From positions 186,001 to 250,000 of the forward strand of contig NZ_BMVB01000002.1 of NCBI RefSeq assembly GCF_014650495.1: a stretch of 64,000 nucleotides of DNA, in the 5' to 3' direction. Below the pieces are notes generated by a model that had not been told where the DNA came from, ran no database searches, and saw nothing but the letters and a program-made list of their open reading frames with translations. This DNA is from Streptomyces cinnamoneus. Lineage in GTDB: Bacteria; Actinomycetota; Actinomycetes; Streptomycetales; Streptomycetaceae. Each line of letters begins with the position of its first letter. Positions within the stretch are counted from its first letter, which is position 1. This document shows, piece by piece, positions 17,983 through 28,511 of this stretch. The translations under genes were made by a program, and so were the position numbers.

Positions 17983-18249
17983 TCGGTCCCTCCCTTGCCT
18001 CTTGCGACCACCGACGCAGCACGTCGGTGCTTTTGCCCTTGTATGACCCAGATAAAGAGGGACATAAAGGCGGGCTTGTGAACGCGTTCACATTCACAAG
18101 CAATTATGACGCACCCTCTTTTCGGACAATCGAGGGGGGTACCCCTTCGGCCCGGGCCGGACGGCCCGGCCGGACATGACGAACGCCGCGCCCCCCTCCG
18201 GGGAACACGGCGTCCAGGCATCACACAGGGCGGCGGTACGCCGCCACGG
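17983..18249 (-). promoter_or_regulatory. cyd operon promoter region
   Basis: This 267-base region lies between cydA and the convergent end of the aminotransferase gene. It contains a long leader, the Rex palindrome at 18077-18092, an extra TTCACA half-site at 18093-18098, and an AT-rich patch (CAATTATGAC, 18101-18110) unusual for this genome that may be part of the core promoter. Confidence 0.7.
18077..18092. promoter_or_regulatory. Rex operator (ROP)
   Basis: TGTGAACGCGTTCACA is a perfect 16-bp palindrome, identical to the Rex operator described for S. coelicolor. Rex is a redox-sensing repressor released by NADH. The site lies 95 bases upstream of the cydA start on its template side. A second TTCACA half-site directly abuts it (18093-18098), suggesting either a weaker second site or extended binding. 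Confidence 0.95.
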
Positions 18250-19326
18250 CTACAGCTTCGCGCGGAACTCCTCCGCCGCCCGCAGGAAGAGGTCGTTCGC
18301 CTCGGTCTCCCCGATCGTCACCCGCACGCCCTCCGGGAACGGCCGTACGACCACGCCCGCCTGCTCGCACAGGGCCGCGAACTCCACCGAGCGCTCCCCC
18401 AGCGGCAGCCAGACGAAGTTGGCCTGCGACTCCGGGAGCGTCCAGCCCTGCGCGGCCAGCGCGCCGGCCACCCGGGTCCGCTCCGCCACCAGCGCGTCCA
18501 CCCGCTCGCGCAGCGCCGTCTCGCTGCGCAGCGAGACCACCGCCGCGTCCTGGGCCACCTGGCTCACGCCGAAGGGCACGGCCGTCTTGCGCAGCGCCGC
18601 CGCGACCGGCTCGTGCGCGACCGCGAAGCCCACCCGGAGCCCGGCGAGCCCGTACGCCTTGGAGAAGGTGCGCAGCACGCAGACGTTCGGCCGGTTGCGG
18701 TAGAGGTCGAGGCCGTCCGGGAACTCGGGGTCACGGACGAACTCGATGTACGCCTCGTCGAGCACCACGAGGATGTCGGAGGGCACCCGGTCCAGGAAGG
18801 ACTCCAGCTCGGCACGGCGCACGACCGTACCGGTGGGGTTGTTGGGGTTGCAGACGAAGATCAGCCGGGTCCGGTCGGTGATCGCGGCGAGCATCGCCTC
18901 CAGGTCGTGCACCGCGCCCTCGGTCAGCGGCACCTGCACCGGGGTGGCACCCGCCACCTGGGTGATGATCGGGTACGCCTCGAAGGAGCGCCAGGCGAAG
19001 ATGACCTCGTCGCCCGGGCCGGCCGTCGCCTGGACCAGCTGCTGCGCGACACCGACCGAGCCGGTGCCGGTCGCCAGGTGAGACAGCGGCACGTCGAAGC
19101 GCTCGGCCAGCTCCGCCATCAGGCCGGTGCAGGCCATGTCGGGGTAGCGGTTGAGCGAGGACGCCGCACCGAGGGCGCTCTCCAGGACCCCGGGCAGCGG
19201 CGGGTAGGGGTTCTCGTTGGAGGACAGCTTGAAGGCGACGGGCCCGCCGGCGGCCGCCGGCTTCCCCGGCTTGTAGGTCGGCACGGCGTCCAGCGCCGCG
19301 CGCAGCTTGGGGTTCTTTTCGGTCAC
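18250..19326 (-). CDS. pat: Histidinol-phosphate / aromatic aminotransferase (class I/II PLP enzyme)
   Basis: 358 aa fold-type I aminotransferase. Diagnostic segments are [15 protein letters not shown] near the N-terminus, [17 protein letters not shown] and [15 protein letters not shown], which holds the PLP-binding Lys (about 222). This subgroup in Streptomyces has been called pat (putative phenylalanine aminotransferase) and also hisC; the histidine-operon hisC is normally elsewhere. GTG 19326 was selected because GGAGGAGGACC precedes it, although the frame stays open further upstream. Divergent from the LacI gene. Confidence 0.88.
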   Translation of the reverse strand: MTEKNPKLRAALDAVPTYKPGKPAAAGGPVAFKLSSNENPYPPLPGVLESALGAASSLNRYPDMACTGLMAELAERFDVPLSHLATGTGSVGVAQQLVQATAGPGDEVIFAWRSFEAYPIITQVAGATPVQVPLTEGAVHDLEAMLAAITDRTRLIFVCNPNNPTGTVVRRAELESFLDRVPSDILVVLDEAYIEFVRDPEFPDGLDLYRNRPNVCVLRTFSKAYGLAGLRVGFAVAHEPVAAALRKTAVPFGVSQVAQDAAVVSLRSETALRERVDALVAERTRVAGALAAQGWTLPESQANFVWLPLGERSVEFAALCEQAGVVVRPFPEGVRVTIGETEANDLFLRAAEEFRAKL

Positions 19327-19660
19327 CGCGGGTCCTCCTCCACCACTGACATGAATACCGCACACCTTATGAGCAGGCCCCCGGGCGGCGTCCAGGACTT
19401 TCGGAGCGCTCCCCGTGCTGCTGCGCGCCGTGGCGAGCGCCGTGGCGCGCGTCCCTCGTGAAGGTGAGTTGAGACCTCTTCGAGACCTGGACCATTCCTC
19501 CGGCGTGGATATGCCACGACCCGACCGTCCGGCACAGAACCGCTCAACATCCTTCATTTCCAAGGTCATTGGCAGGCTCCAGCACCGCAGAAACGTGTCT
19601 GTCAACAGTCAAATAGGTCGCCCTGCCAAAGGACCACCCGAGCCCTACTATCGGCTCGCC

Positions 19661-20773
19661 ATGACAGCAGCAGGGAAGCATCACGTGAGCCGGGCGGAAC
19701 CGTCCCGCAGGGGCAGCCGGCAGGGGCGGGCGGGCATCCGGGACGTGGCCGCCGCCGCCGGAGTTTCGATCACCACCGTCTCCGACGCGCTCAACGGCAA
19801 GGGCCGGCTACCGGACGCGACCCGCCGCCATGTCCGCGAGGTCGCCGACAGACTGGGCTACCGCCCGTCCGCCGCGGCCCGCACCCTCCGTACGGGAAAG
19901 TCCGGCCTCATCGGCCTGACCGTGACCACCTACGGGGATGAACCTTTCACCTTCACCGAGTTCGCCTACTTCGCCGAGATGGCCAGGGCCGCCACCTCCG
20001 CCGCGCTCGCCCGCGGCTACGCCCTCGTCATCCTTCCGGCGACCTCCCGGCACGACGTGTGGTCCAACGTCGCCCTCGACGGCACGGTCGTCGTGGACCC
20101 CTCCGACCACGACCCCGTCGTCTCCGACCTGGTCCGGCAGGGCATCCCCGTGGTCTCCGACGGCCGCCCCGCGGGCTCGCTCCCGGTGACCGCCTGGGTC
20201 GACAACGACCACGAGGCCGCGGTGCTGGGCATCCTCGACCACCTCGCCGCCGCCGGCGCCCGCCGGATCGGCCTGCTCACCGGCACCACCACCGACACCT
20301 ACACCCGGCTGTCCACCACCGCCTACCTGCAGTGGTGCGAGCGCGTCGGCCAGGACCCGGTCTACGAGGCGTACCCCGCCCACGACCCCTGCGCCGGCGC
20401 CGTCGCGGCCGACCGGCTGCTCGCCCGCCCGGACCGGCCGGACGCGGTGTACGGACTGTTCGACCCCAACGGCACCGACCTGCTCGCCGCGGCCCGCCGC
20501 TACGGCCTGCGCGTACCGGACGACCTGCTGCTGGTGTGCTGCAGCGAGTCCACGGTCTACGCCACGACCGAGCCGCCCATCACCACGCTGTCGCTCAAGC
20601 CGCGGCGCATCGGCACCGCGGTCGTGCAGCTCCTCATCGACGCCATCGAGGGACTGGACAGCGGCCGCCCGGTGGAACAGGTCATACCCACCGAACTGAT
20701 CGTCCGGACCTCCTCCGAACGACGCCCCCCGCGCACCACCGTCAGTCCCCCGCGCGGACCCGCCCCGGACTGA
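19661..20773 (+). CDS. LacI family transcriptional regulator
   Basis: 370 aa. The N-terminal helix-turn-helix is IRDVAAAAGVSITTVSDALNGKGRLP (about 23-48), followed by a periplasmic-binding-protein-type effector domain with LSLKPRRIGTAVVQLL near the end. Effector unknown, probably a sugar. ATG 19661 was used. A TACTAT hexamer at 19646-19651 sits 9 bases before it, so transcription could start at the ATG itself (leaderless). GTG 19685 with GGGAAG in front is the alternative. Divergent from pat. Confidence 0.85.
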   Translation: MTAAGKHHVSRAEPSRRGSRQGRAGIRDVAAAAGVSITTVSDALNGKGRLPDATRRHVREVADRLGYRPSAAARTLRTGKSGLIGLTVTTYGDEPFTFTEFAYFAEMARAATSAALARGYALVILPATSRHDVWSNVALDGTVVVDPSDHDPVVSDLVRQGIPVVSDGRPAGSLPVTAWVDNDHEAAVLGILDHLAAAGARRIGLLTGTTTDTYTRLSTTAYLQWCERVGQDPVYEAYPAHDPCAGAVAADRLLARPDRPDAVYGLFDPNGTDLLAAARRYGLRVPDDLLLVCCSESTVYATTEPPITTLSLKPRRIGTAVVQLLIDAIEGLDSGRPVEQVIPTELIVRTSSERRPPRTTVSPPRGPAPD

Positions 20774-21134
20774 ACCGTCTGCGACCGGCCCGGCCCGGTC
20801 CGAGGGGGGCACGACCGGCACCCCCCCACCCCGTCCGCATCCGGCCCGCACGCCGACCCGCGTCAACCCGGAGTGGACCCGCGTCCGGCGCACGAGGAAG
20901 CGGGGCCCCGACCACACGGAGCCGCCCGGAGCCCGCCTGACCGGCGCGAACGGCTCACGTAACGGCTCATTTGGGGAGAAATGACCGGCGATCCCGGTCT
21001 CCCGCATCGATTCACAGCCCCTGGTGCGTCACAACCTGCGACGGTCATTCCTATGATGGGCGCACGACACCACGGACCGCCGTCGACCAGGCAAGGTCCA
21101 CAAGGTGCACGGCGGCGCGATGGTGGAGGGGTCG
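20774..21134. promoter_or_regulatory. Intergenic region upstream of metallophosphoesterase gene
   Basis: 361 bases without a supported gene. The first half is very GC-rich. Near the right end, TATGAT at about 21050-21056 is a plausible -10 box for the downstream gene, and the flanking DNA is less GC-rich than average. No strong inverted repeat was seen. Confidence 0.35.
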
Positions 21135-22232
21135 ATGACTCAGGGGGCCGGTCAGGGACCTGCGGCACGGACCGCGGCGGCGATGCCGCCCTTCCCCGGA
21201 TACGCCGCGCCCCCGCCCATGCCCGGCTACGCCCAGACCGCCCCGCTCCCGCCGGCCGCCCCGGAGTACCAGGAGTACCCCGAGGGCTACACGCCCACCG
21301 CCCGGGACCTGCCGGTGATCGCCCGCAGCGCCCCGCCGCAGGACGTGCCCACCGTCGAGCTGACCCCCCTCGCCGCGCCCCAGCACGAGCCGCTGCCCAC
21401 CGGCCCCGGCCCGCTGTACGTCGTGGGCGACGTCCACGGCTACCTGGACGAGCTGTACGAGGCGCTCGCCGCCCAGGGCCTCATCGACGCGCAGGGCCAC
21501 TGGGCCGCGGGCAACGCCCGGCTGTGGTTCCTCGGCGACTTCACCGACCGCGGCCCGGACGGCGTCGGCGTGATCGACCTCGTCATGCGGCTGTCCGCCG
21601 AGGCCGCCGCCGCCGGCGGCTACTGCAAGGCGCTCATGGGCAACCACGAGCTGCTGCTGATCGGCGCCAAGCGGTTCGCCGACACGCCGGTCAACTCCGG
21701 CGCCGGCACCGCCTCCTTCCAGGCCGCGTGGCTGCTCAACGGCGGCCAGCGCACCGACATGGAGCGCCTGGAGGACCACCACCTGCAGTGGATGTCGCGC
21801 CTCGACGCGATCGCCCACGAGGACGGGCACCTGCTCGTGCACTCCGACACGACCGCCTACCTGGAGTACGGCGACTCCATCGCGGCCGTGAACGACGCCG
21901 TCACCGAGGCGCTGCAGCGCAACGACCCCGACGAGTGCTGGGACCTCTTCCGCAAGTTCACCAAGCGCTTCGCCTTCCGCGACGAGGAAGCGGGCCCCAT
22001 GGCCGTGCGGGAGCTGCTGCAGACCTACGGCGGCAGCCGCATCGTCCACGGGCACAGCCCCATCCCCTACCTCCTGGGCGAGGTCGGTACCGAGGACCCC
22101 GACGACGAGGACGGCGGCGCGCCGGTGGTGGACGGTCCGCATCTGTACGCCGACGGGCTGGCGCTGGCCATGGACGGCGGCGTCACCATGGCCGGAAAGC
22201 TGCTGGTCGTACAACTTCCGCTGGCCGGCTGA
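21135..22232 (+). CDS. Calcineurin-like metallophosphoesterase
   Basis: 365 aa. A disordered Pro/Tyr-rich N-terminus of about 90 residues precedes the catalytic domain, which has the canonical motifs GDVHG (about 98-102), GDFTDRG, GNHE and a late HGHS. These bind the dinuclear metal centre. The order is that of Ser/Thr phosphatase-like or Ap4A-hydrolase-like enzymes (PPP superfamily). Substrate unknown. ATG 21135 follows GGAGGGG with 7-base spacing, so the two upstream in-frame ATGs are unlikely starts. Single gene. Confidence 0.87.
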   Translation: MTQGAGQGPAARTAAAMPPFPGYAAPPPMPGYAQTAPLPPAAPEYQEYPEGYTPTARDLPVIARSAPPQDVPTVELTPLAAPQHEPLPTGPGPLYVVGDVHGYLDELYEALAAQGLIDAQGHWAAGNARLWFLGDFTDRGPDGVGVIDLVMRLSAEAAAAGGYCKALMGNHELLLIGAKRFADTPVNSGAGTASFQAAWLLNGGQRTDMERLEDHHLQWMSRLDAIAHEDGHLLVHSDTTAYLEYGDSIAAVNDAVTEALQRNDPDECWDLFRKFTKRFAFRDEEAGPMAVRELLQTYGGSRIVHGHSPIPYLLGEVGTEDPDDEDGGAPVVDGPHLYADGLALAMDGGVTMAGKLLVVQLPLAG

Positions 22233-22413
22233 GGGTTCAGCGGTACGGTCCACGGGCAGATGAGGAGTTCCACCGCCGCGGGGTAATTCGGGAAACACAC
22301 TGTCACCCCGCGCCGGTGCGGCTCTACCATCGGCTTATCCGTAGCAGGCTCTCCTCCGTTTCCGCCCACTGCCGGGACAAGCCGGCAACAAGGGCCCTAC
22401 GGAGCATCGGGGG

Positions 22414-23313
22414 ATGCACATGAACAGCGCTCCGCACCTGCTGGCCGAGGACCGCCCGGAATTCGAGCGGGTACTCGACCGGGCGTTGCGTTCAGCGGAC
22501 CGGGACCCGGAGATCAGCGCACTGGCCGCCGCGATAGGACAGCGGCTCAATACCGAACAACTGCGCACGATGGCCCTCAGCGCCACCGCCGCCATCTCCG
22601 CGTGCGCGGCGCCGGAATACCAGGACTTCGTCAGCGCGCGCGAGGAGCTGCGCGCCCGCTCGGCCGCCGCCCGGCCCCAGCCGGTCGGCCGCGCCGTCAC
22701 GCACGCCGCCCCGCCCGGCGACGAGCACCCGGACGCAGGCGCGGACCCCGTCGTCCCGCCCGGCGACGGGGACCCGGGTGCGGGCGCCGGAGCCGTCCTC
22801 GTCGTCCTCGCCCCCGTACTGGCGGGGATCGCCGCGTTCCTGTTCCTCCTCATCGGCTACGTCATGCGGACGGTCGGGACCAACGAGGCCGTGGCGGACC
22901 AAATGATCAAGGTGGGCTGGTGGTTCGGCGGCTTCACCGTCGCCGGCGTGCTGATCGCCATGTCCGGCATGCTGCGCACCGCCCTGCGCAACGGCCGGCG
23001 GCCGGAGGACGGCCTGCCGGCCGACCGGCTCACCAAGGAGGCCGAGCAGGCCCGGGAGGCGTGGCGGCAGGCCCTGATGGACCGCGGCATCATGCCGTTC
23101 CTCCGTGAGGCTCTGGCCAACGCACCGGCCGGGGGCCGTCCGTCATCCGTGCGCCGGCAGGCGCCCGGCTCCGGCCGCACGCCCCACCTCGGCTATTCGC
23201 GCCCTGGCTTCTCCAGCCCCGACGACGGCCCGTCGTCGTCCTCGCGCACGGGCTTCACCAGCCCGGATTTCAGCAGTCCGGACTTCGGCGGCCCGGATCA
23301 CCGGCCCGAATAG
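22414..23313 (+). CDS. Hypothetical membrane protein
   Basis: 299 aa, family not recognised. Residues 1-90 are soluble and helical. A Pro/Gly/Asp-rich linker leads to two hydrophobic helices (about 127-153 and 168-188) joined by a short polar loop. The C-terminal 100 residues are charged, ending in SSPDFSSPD-type Ser/Pro/Asp repeats. GGAG stands 8 bases before ATG 22414; ATG 22420 in the same frame is possible. The stop codon lies in the loop of a 21-bp inverted repeat. Possibly an envelope or cell-division accessory, but nothing in the sequence proves it. Confidence 0.75.
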   Translation: MHMNSAPHLLAEDRPEFERVLDRALRSADRDPEISALAAAIGQRLNTEQLRTMALSATAAISACAAPEYQDFVSAREELRARSAAARPQPVGRAVTHAAPPGDEHPDAGADPVVPPGDGDPGAGAGAVLVVLAPVLAGIAAFLFLLIGYVMRTVGTNEAVADQMIKVGWWFGGFTVAGVLIAMSGMLRTALRNGRRPEDGLPADRLTKEAEQAREAWRQALMDRGIMPFLREALANAPAGGRPSSVRRQAPGSGRTPHLGYSRPGFSSPDDGPSSSSRTGFTSPDFSSPDFGGPDHRPE

Positions 23314-23333
23314 GGCCGGTGATCCGGACCGCC
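23287..23333. terminator. Long hairpin overlapping a stop codon
   Basis: Two 21-base arms (23287-23307 and 23313-23333) pair with a single G-U type mismatch around the 5-base loop GAATA. The TAG stop of the membrane-protein gene is at 23311-23313. No T-run follows, as is common for Streptomyces terminators. A second, smaller stem (9 bp, 23333-23357) directly follows. It probably terminates both the + gene and thiC transcripts. Confidence 0.75.
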
Positions 23334-23379
23334 GCCCGCGGTCGCGTTCCGCGGGCGTCGTTCTCCGGTGCCCGGACGC

Positions 23380-25275
<1,896 letters not shown>

Positions 25276-25342
25276 GCAAAGGTGACACCACGCTAGCGCC
25301 TTCGGCTGCGGAGCTGCCAGGGGGGCTTGCGATGATCGGGGC

Positions 25343-26689
25343 GTGACCCCCACCGAACAGACCGCCCACGCCCCCCACGGCCCCACCCCCTCCCACGGGC
25401 ACAGTCACGGCCACAGCCATGGACACGGCCACGGCCCCGCGACGCCCGTCTCCGCGCATCTCCGCAAGGTGATCGCGGCCGTTCTCATCCCCTTCGCGGC
25501 CGCGGTCGTGACCGGCCTGATAGTGCTCTGGCCGGGCGGAGCACCGCCGCATCAGCACACCGGTATCGGCCTCGACCAGCAGACCGAGGCGGGGAGGGTG
25601 GTGAAGCTGGAGGAGTTCACCTGCCCCAGGTCGGGAGGCCAGCCGCCGCAGCAACAGCAGGCGCCGCCCGGGGCCCCGCCCGCGGACCAGGGTCCGTGCC
25701 AGAAGGCCACGATCGAGGTGGCCTCCGGGAAGGACAAGGGCAAGACGTTCACGGAGATCGTGCAGCCGAGCGCCTCGCGCCGCTACGACGTCGGGCAGAA
25801 GGTGGTCCTGGCGTACGCCCCGAAGGCCCCGGAGAACCTGCGCTACTCGGTCACGGACGTGGACCGCAAGCTCCCGGTCGCCCTGCTCGCCTGCATCTTC
25901 GCGGCCGCGGTCGTGCTGGTGGGGCGACTGCGCGGGATCTTCGCGCTGGTGGCGCTGGTCATCAGCTTCGGGGTGCTGACGCTGTTCATCCTGCCGGCGA
26001 TATTGCAGGGCTCGAATCCCCTGCTGGTCGCCGTGATCGGTGGCAGCGCGATCATGCTGATCGCGCTGTACATGTGCCACGGCCTCACCGCGCGGACCTC
26101 CGTGGCGGTGCTCGGCACCCTGCTCTCCCTGCTGGTCATCGGCCTGCTCGGGTCGCTGTTCATCGAGTGGGCGCACCTGACGGGCAACACGGACGACCAG
26201 ACCGGCCTGGTGCACGGGCTGTATCCGCAGATCGAGATCCGCGGCCTGCTGCTGGCCGGGATCATCATCGGCTCTCTCGGCGTGCTGGACGACGTGACCG
26301 TCACCCAGACCTCGGCGGTGTGGGAGCTGAAGGAGGCGGATCCCACGGCCAATTGGCGCAAACTGTACGGCTCGGCCATGCGCATCGGGCGCGATCACAT
26401 CGCGTCGGTGGTGAACACGCTGGTCCTGGCGTACGCGGGCGCGTCCCTGCCCCTGCTGCTGTTGTTCTCCATCGCGGACAGCGGGGTGGGGACGGTGGCG
26501 ACGAGCGAGATCGTCGCGGAGGAGATCGTCCGGACGCTGGTGGGCAGCATCGGGCTGGTGGCCTCGGTGCCGGTGACGACGTTGCTGGCGGCGCTCGTTG
26601 TCAGCGCCGACCGGCAGCCCGCCGGCGCCGGACGGGCGGGCACGGGACGGGCGAGGGGCCGGGGCGGCAGGCGCCGCCGCGCGAAGTAG
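25343..26689 (+). CDS. YibE/F-like family membrane protein with His-rich N-terminus
   Basis: 448 aa. After a His-rich segment (alternating SHGHSHGHSHGHGHG, about residues 17-31) comes one helix, an extracytoplasmic domain (about 60-160), then about seven helices with the family hallmark SLGVLDDVTVTQTS and a conserved ANWRKLYGSAMRIGRDHIAS segment. The YibE/F function is not established; a transport role is usually assumed. The His-rich tail suggests metal binding. GTG 25343 is the only plausible start, and its ribosome site is weak. Divergent from thiC. Confidence 0.85.
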   Translation: MTPTEQTAHAPHGPTPSHGHSHGHSHGHGHGPATPVSAHLRKVIAAVLIPFAAAVVTGLIVLWPGGAPPHQHTGIGLDQQTEAGRVVKLEEFTCPRSGGQPPQQQQAPPGAPPADQGPCQKATIEVASGKDKGKTFTEIVQPSASRRYDVGQKVVLAYAPKAPENLRYSVTDVDRKLPVALLACIFAAAVVLVGRLRGIFALVALVISFGVLTLFILPAILQGSNPLLVAVIGGSAIMLIALYMCHGLTARTSVAVLGTLLSLLVIGLLGSLFIEWAHLTGNTDDQTGLVHGLYPQIEIRGLLLAGIIIGSLGVLDDVTVTQTSAVWELKEADPTANWRKLYGSAMRIGRDHIASVVNTLVLAYAGASLPLLLLFSIADSGVGTVATSEIVAEEIVRTLVGSIGLVASVPVTTLLAALVVSADRQPAGAGRAGTGRARGRGGRRRRAK

Positions 26690-26942
26690 CGGGGCAGGGG
26701 AAGCCGGCCGGACCCGGGGAACCGGGGTACGCCCGTGAAGGTGGCCGCCGGGTCGGCGGCCACCACGGAGCGCGTGTGCGGATGCGGTCGTCGCCCGGCA
26801 ACTCACCGGGAGGGGGACCGAGATCGGGCGGGCGGGCCGGTGCTCAGGCGTTCGGGAACGGGGCCGCAGGACGGGGTGGAACGGGACGGACGACGTGTCC
26901 GGCCCCTTCGTGGTGGCACGGTCGAGGGGGGAGGTCCGGGGT
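26690..26942. other. Intergenic region after yibE/F
   Basis: 253 bases without a recognised gene. A GC-rich open frame over part of this DNA has no ribosome site or domain. The last 20 bases carry the purine-rich GGGGGGAGG (26925-26933) that serves the small His-rich ORF. Confidence 0.4.
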
Positions 26943-27008
26943 GTGCGCGGCAACTGCTGTGGCCACGGGCACGGCCACGGGCACGGGCCGCACGAGCACG
27001 GCCGGTGA
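26943..27008 (+). CDS. Putative 21-residue His/Cys-rich miniprotein
   Basis: GTG 26943 to TGA 27006-27008. The peptide has two adjacent cysteines (residues 5-6) and six histidines (8, 10, 12, 14, 17, 19) in Gly-His alternation, ending HEHGR. The GGGGGGAGG at 26925-26933 is an excellent ribosome site at 9-base spacing. The composition is that of a metal-binding peptide and echoes the His-rich N-terminus of the YibE/F protein upstream. The His run is also a hexameric DNA repeat (CACGGGCACGGC), so chance simple sequence is the main alternative. Not recognised as any known family. Confidence 0.35.
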   Translation: MRGNCCGHGHGHGHGPHEHGR

Positions 27009-27050
27009 GCCGGCAGCCGCCACGGGCACGAGCGCCGAGGAGGCGCGAAC

Positions 27051-27191
27051 ATGGGTACAAAGGGTGACAGTGTCGACAAAGCCACCCACGAGGAGGGCGA
27101 CGTCGGTCCGGCGGTGACGCCTTCGGCGTCCGCGCCGCGGGGTGCGCCGGCCGAGGGGGCGGGCGCGGCAGCGGGTCCGGCGGCCCGCTAA
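27051..27191 (+). CDS. Putative 46-residue small protein
   Basis: ATG 27051 to TAA 27189-27191, preceded by GAGGAGG (27037-27043) at ideal spacing. Translation begins MGTKGDSVDKATHEEGDVG and continues as an Ala/Pro/Gly-rich tail; no domain or membrane helix. It follows the His-rich mini-ORF by 42 bases, so the two could form a small operon. Its stop overlaps the stop of convergent ssgA. No family recognised. The strong ribosome site is the best evidence that it is translated. Confidence 0.4.
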   Translation: MGTKGDSVDKATHEEGDVGPAVTPSASAPRGAPAEGAGAAAGPAAR

Positions 27192-27634
27192 CCGGCGTTC
27201 TGACCCTCGGGGTTGCCGGCGAGGATGCTGTCGAGCGCCGCCGCGAGGTCGTAGTCGAAGTCGGCGACCGAGTGCTCCTCGCCGAGCGGGGCAACGCGGT
27301 CGGTCCGGTCGAGGAAGGCCACCAGCGGCGCCGCACCCGCCCGGAACAGGGCGCCTTCGCCCCCCACTTGCAGCCGGATGAAGACATCCGACAGGTGCTG
27401 GGCCGAGGCGGGGGCGATGTGCACATCCCCCTCGCCGGAGGGCTGGCTCAGCCCGTCGAGCAGCAACTCCCGTGCGAAGGCCCAGGTGACCGGGGCATCG
27501 CCGGGGAGGTGGAAAGTGAACTTCACGGCGTAGGGATCGCTGCTGTCGTAGCCCAGCTCCACCGGGATCCGGAAGGACAGCTCCTCGGAGACGAGGAAGG
27601 TCATGACCACTTCTGCCTGAACTGTGTCGCGCAT
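27188..27634 (-). CDS. ssgA: SsgA family sporulation/cell division regulator
   Basis: 148 aa. SALP-family protein with the conserved stretches FRIPVELGYDSSDPYAV, TFHLPGDAPVTWAFARELL and APLVAFLDRTDRVAPLG. The last 20 residues (EGQNAG end) resemble SsgA more than SsgB, as I recall. SsgA-like proteins act in the cytoplasm, recruiting FtsZ partners and marking sites of septation and germination. In S. coelicolor ssgA is activated by the adjacent IclR-type gene ssgR. No such gene lies upstream here. ATG 27634 gives the N-terminus MRDTVQAEVV, close to SsgA; a second ATG ten codons in is possible. Confidence 0.9.
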   Translation of the reverse strand: MRDTVQAEVVMTFLVSEELSFRIPVELGYDSSDPYAVKFTFHLPGDAPVTWAFARELLLDGLSQPSGEGDVHIAPASAQHLSDVFIRLQVGGEGALFRAGAAPLVAFLDRTDRVAPLGEEHSVADFDYDLAAALDSILAGNPEGQNAG

Positions 27635-28076
27635 CGCCCAATGCCCCGTCTTCGTCGGTTTGGCAGGGATTGGAGCCTGATGGCCCCAATGACGCCATAG
27701 TCTGACAAGAACGCCCAGTGGATCACAAGGAGTGATTTTCCAGTTACTCATGGAGACCGAGGGTGAGCATACGAGCTCTCCGACTCTGGAGCGTAGCGAC
27801 TCGACTACTGCATGGAGTCGTAACGGGGGATTTGCTGGCACGGAACAGCCGAGAACTGGCCAAACTGGCCCCAGTGCACACGGATTACCGTTTGGGCAAC
27901 GGTCCTCGCGTTCAACGTTGACGGCGAGATGGTGGAGAGATGTTGACGGGAGAGATAACTCCCGGCCTTCCGCTTCGTTGAGTTGACCGAGCGGACACCT
28001 GACGGTGGCGTGGGCGACGCCGCCTGCCGGTGGGACGTTCCCGGGCGTCCCCCCATTCGCCCGGGTCGGCCGGTTC
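27635..28076. promoter_or_regulatory. Unusually low-GC gap upstream of ssgA
   Basis: 442 bases with no supportable gene, where ssgR would be expected. Base composition is distinctly less GC-rich than the surroundings (for example GAGATAACTCC and TTTTCCAGTTACTCATGG). Short open frames exist on both strands, but none has a ribosome site or domain. It probably contains the ssgA promoter and may be the scar of a deletion or replacement. Confidence 0.5.
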
Positions 28077-28295
28077 CTACCAGTCGCCCCTCGACGACGA
28101 GGACGACGTGAACTTCTTGACGACGAAGACCAGGCCACCGACGAGCGCCACCAGCAGCAGCGCCTTGAAGAGCAGGCTGATGACGAAGCCGAGCACACTC
28201 ATGATCAGGCTGCCGAAGACCACGAGCACGAGAACCGGCACGGCGATCCACTTCACCCACCACGGCAGTCCTGCGAATATCCCCTTCTCAGCCAT
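28077..28295 (-). CDS. Small membrane protein (DUF5326-type)
   Basis: 72 aa with two hydrophobic helices (about residues 12-35 and 38-58) and a Ser-rich basic tail ending SSSSRGDW. It matches the small DUF5326 proteins found beside ssgA in Streptomyces, function unknown. ATG 28295 follows GGGGTCGAG. Upstream in-frame starts are not supported by a ribosome site. Divergent or monocistronic. Confidence 0.75.
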   Translation of the reverse strand: MAEKGIFAGLPWWVKWIAVPVLVLVVFGSLIMSVLGFVISLLFKALLLVALVGGLVFVVKKFTSSSSSRGDW

Positions 28296-28511
28296 CTCGA
28301 CCCCTGCTCTCCGCTTCGCGCGTGCTTTCACGCGCCCTTGTCTCGTCACAGCCGTGGCGCGGCACCGGAATGCTGCGCCGTGAGTGACCGGCTGCCCGGA
28401 GCGGAATGCCCCGGCCTGCTCTCGATGCTAGGGCGGCGGGGTGGGCCGGCGGGGACCCCGCAGCCCCCGTCCGCCCCTGAGCGTCCCCCTACGGGATGCC
28501 GGGGAAGGACC

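Noticed and set aside
20774-21007. Antisense frame running into the LacI gene
   Set aside because: Shadow of the LacI coding region with GC-rich simple sequence; no start signal.
26735-27067. 110-codon frame overlapping the small ORFs
   Set aside because: No ribosome site, Arg-rich simple composition; the two smaller frames have better start signals.
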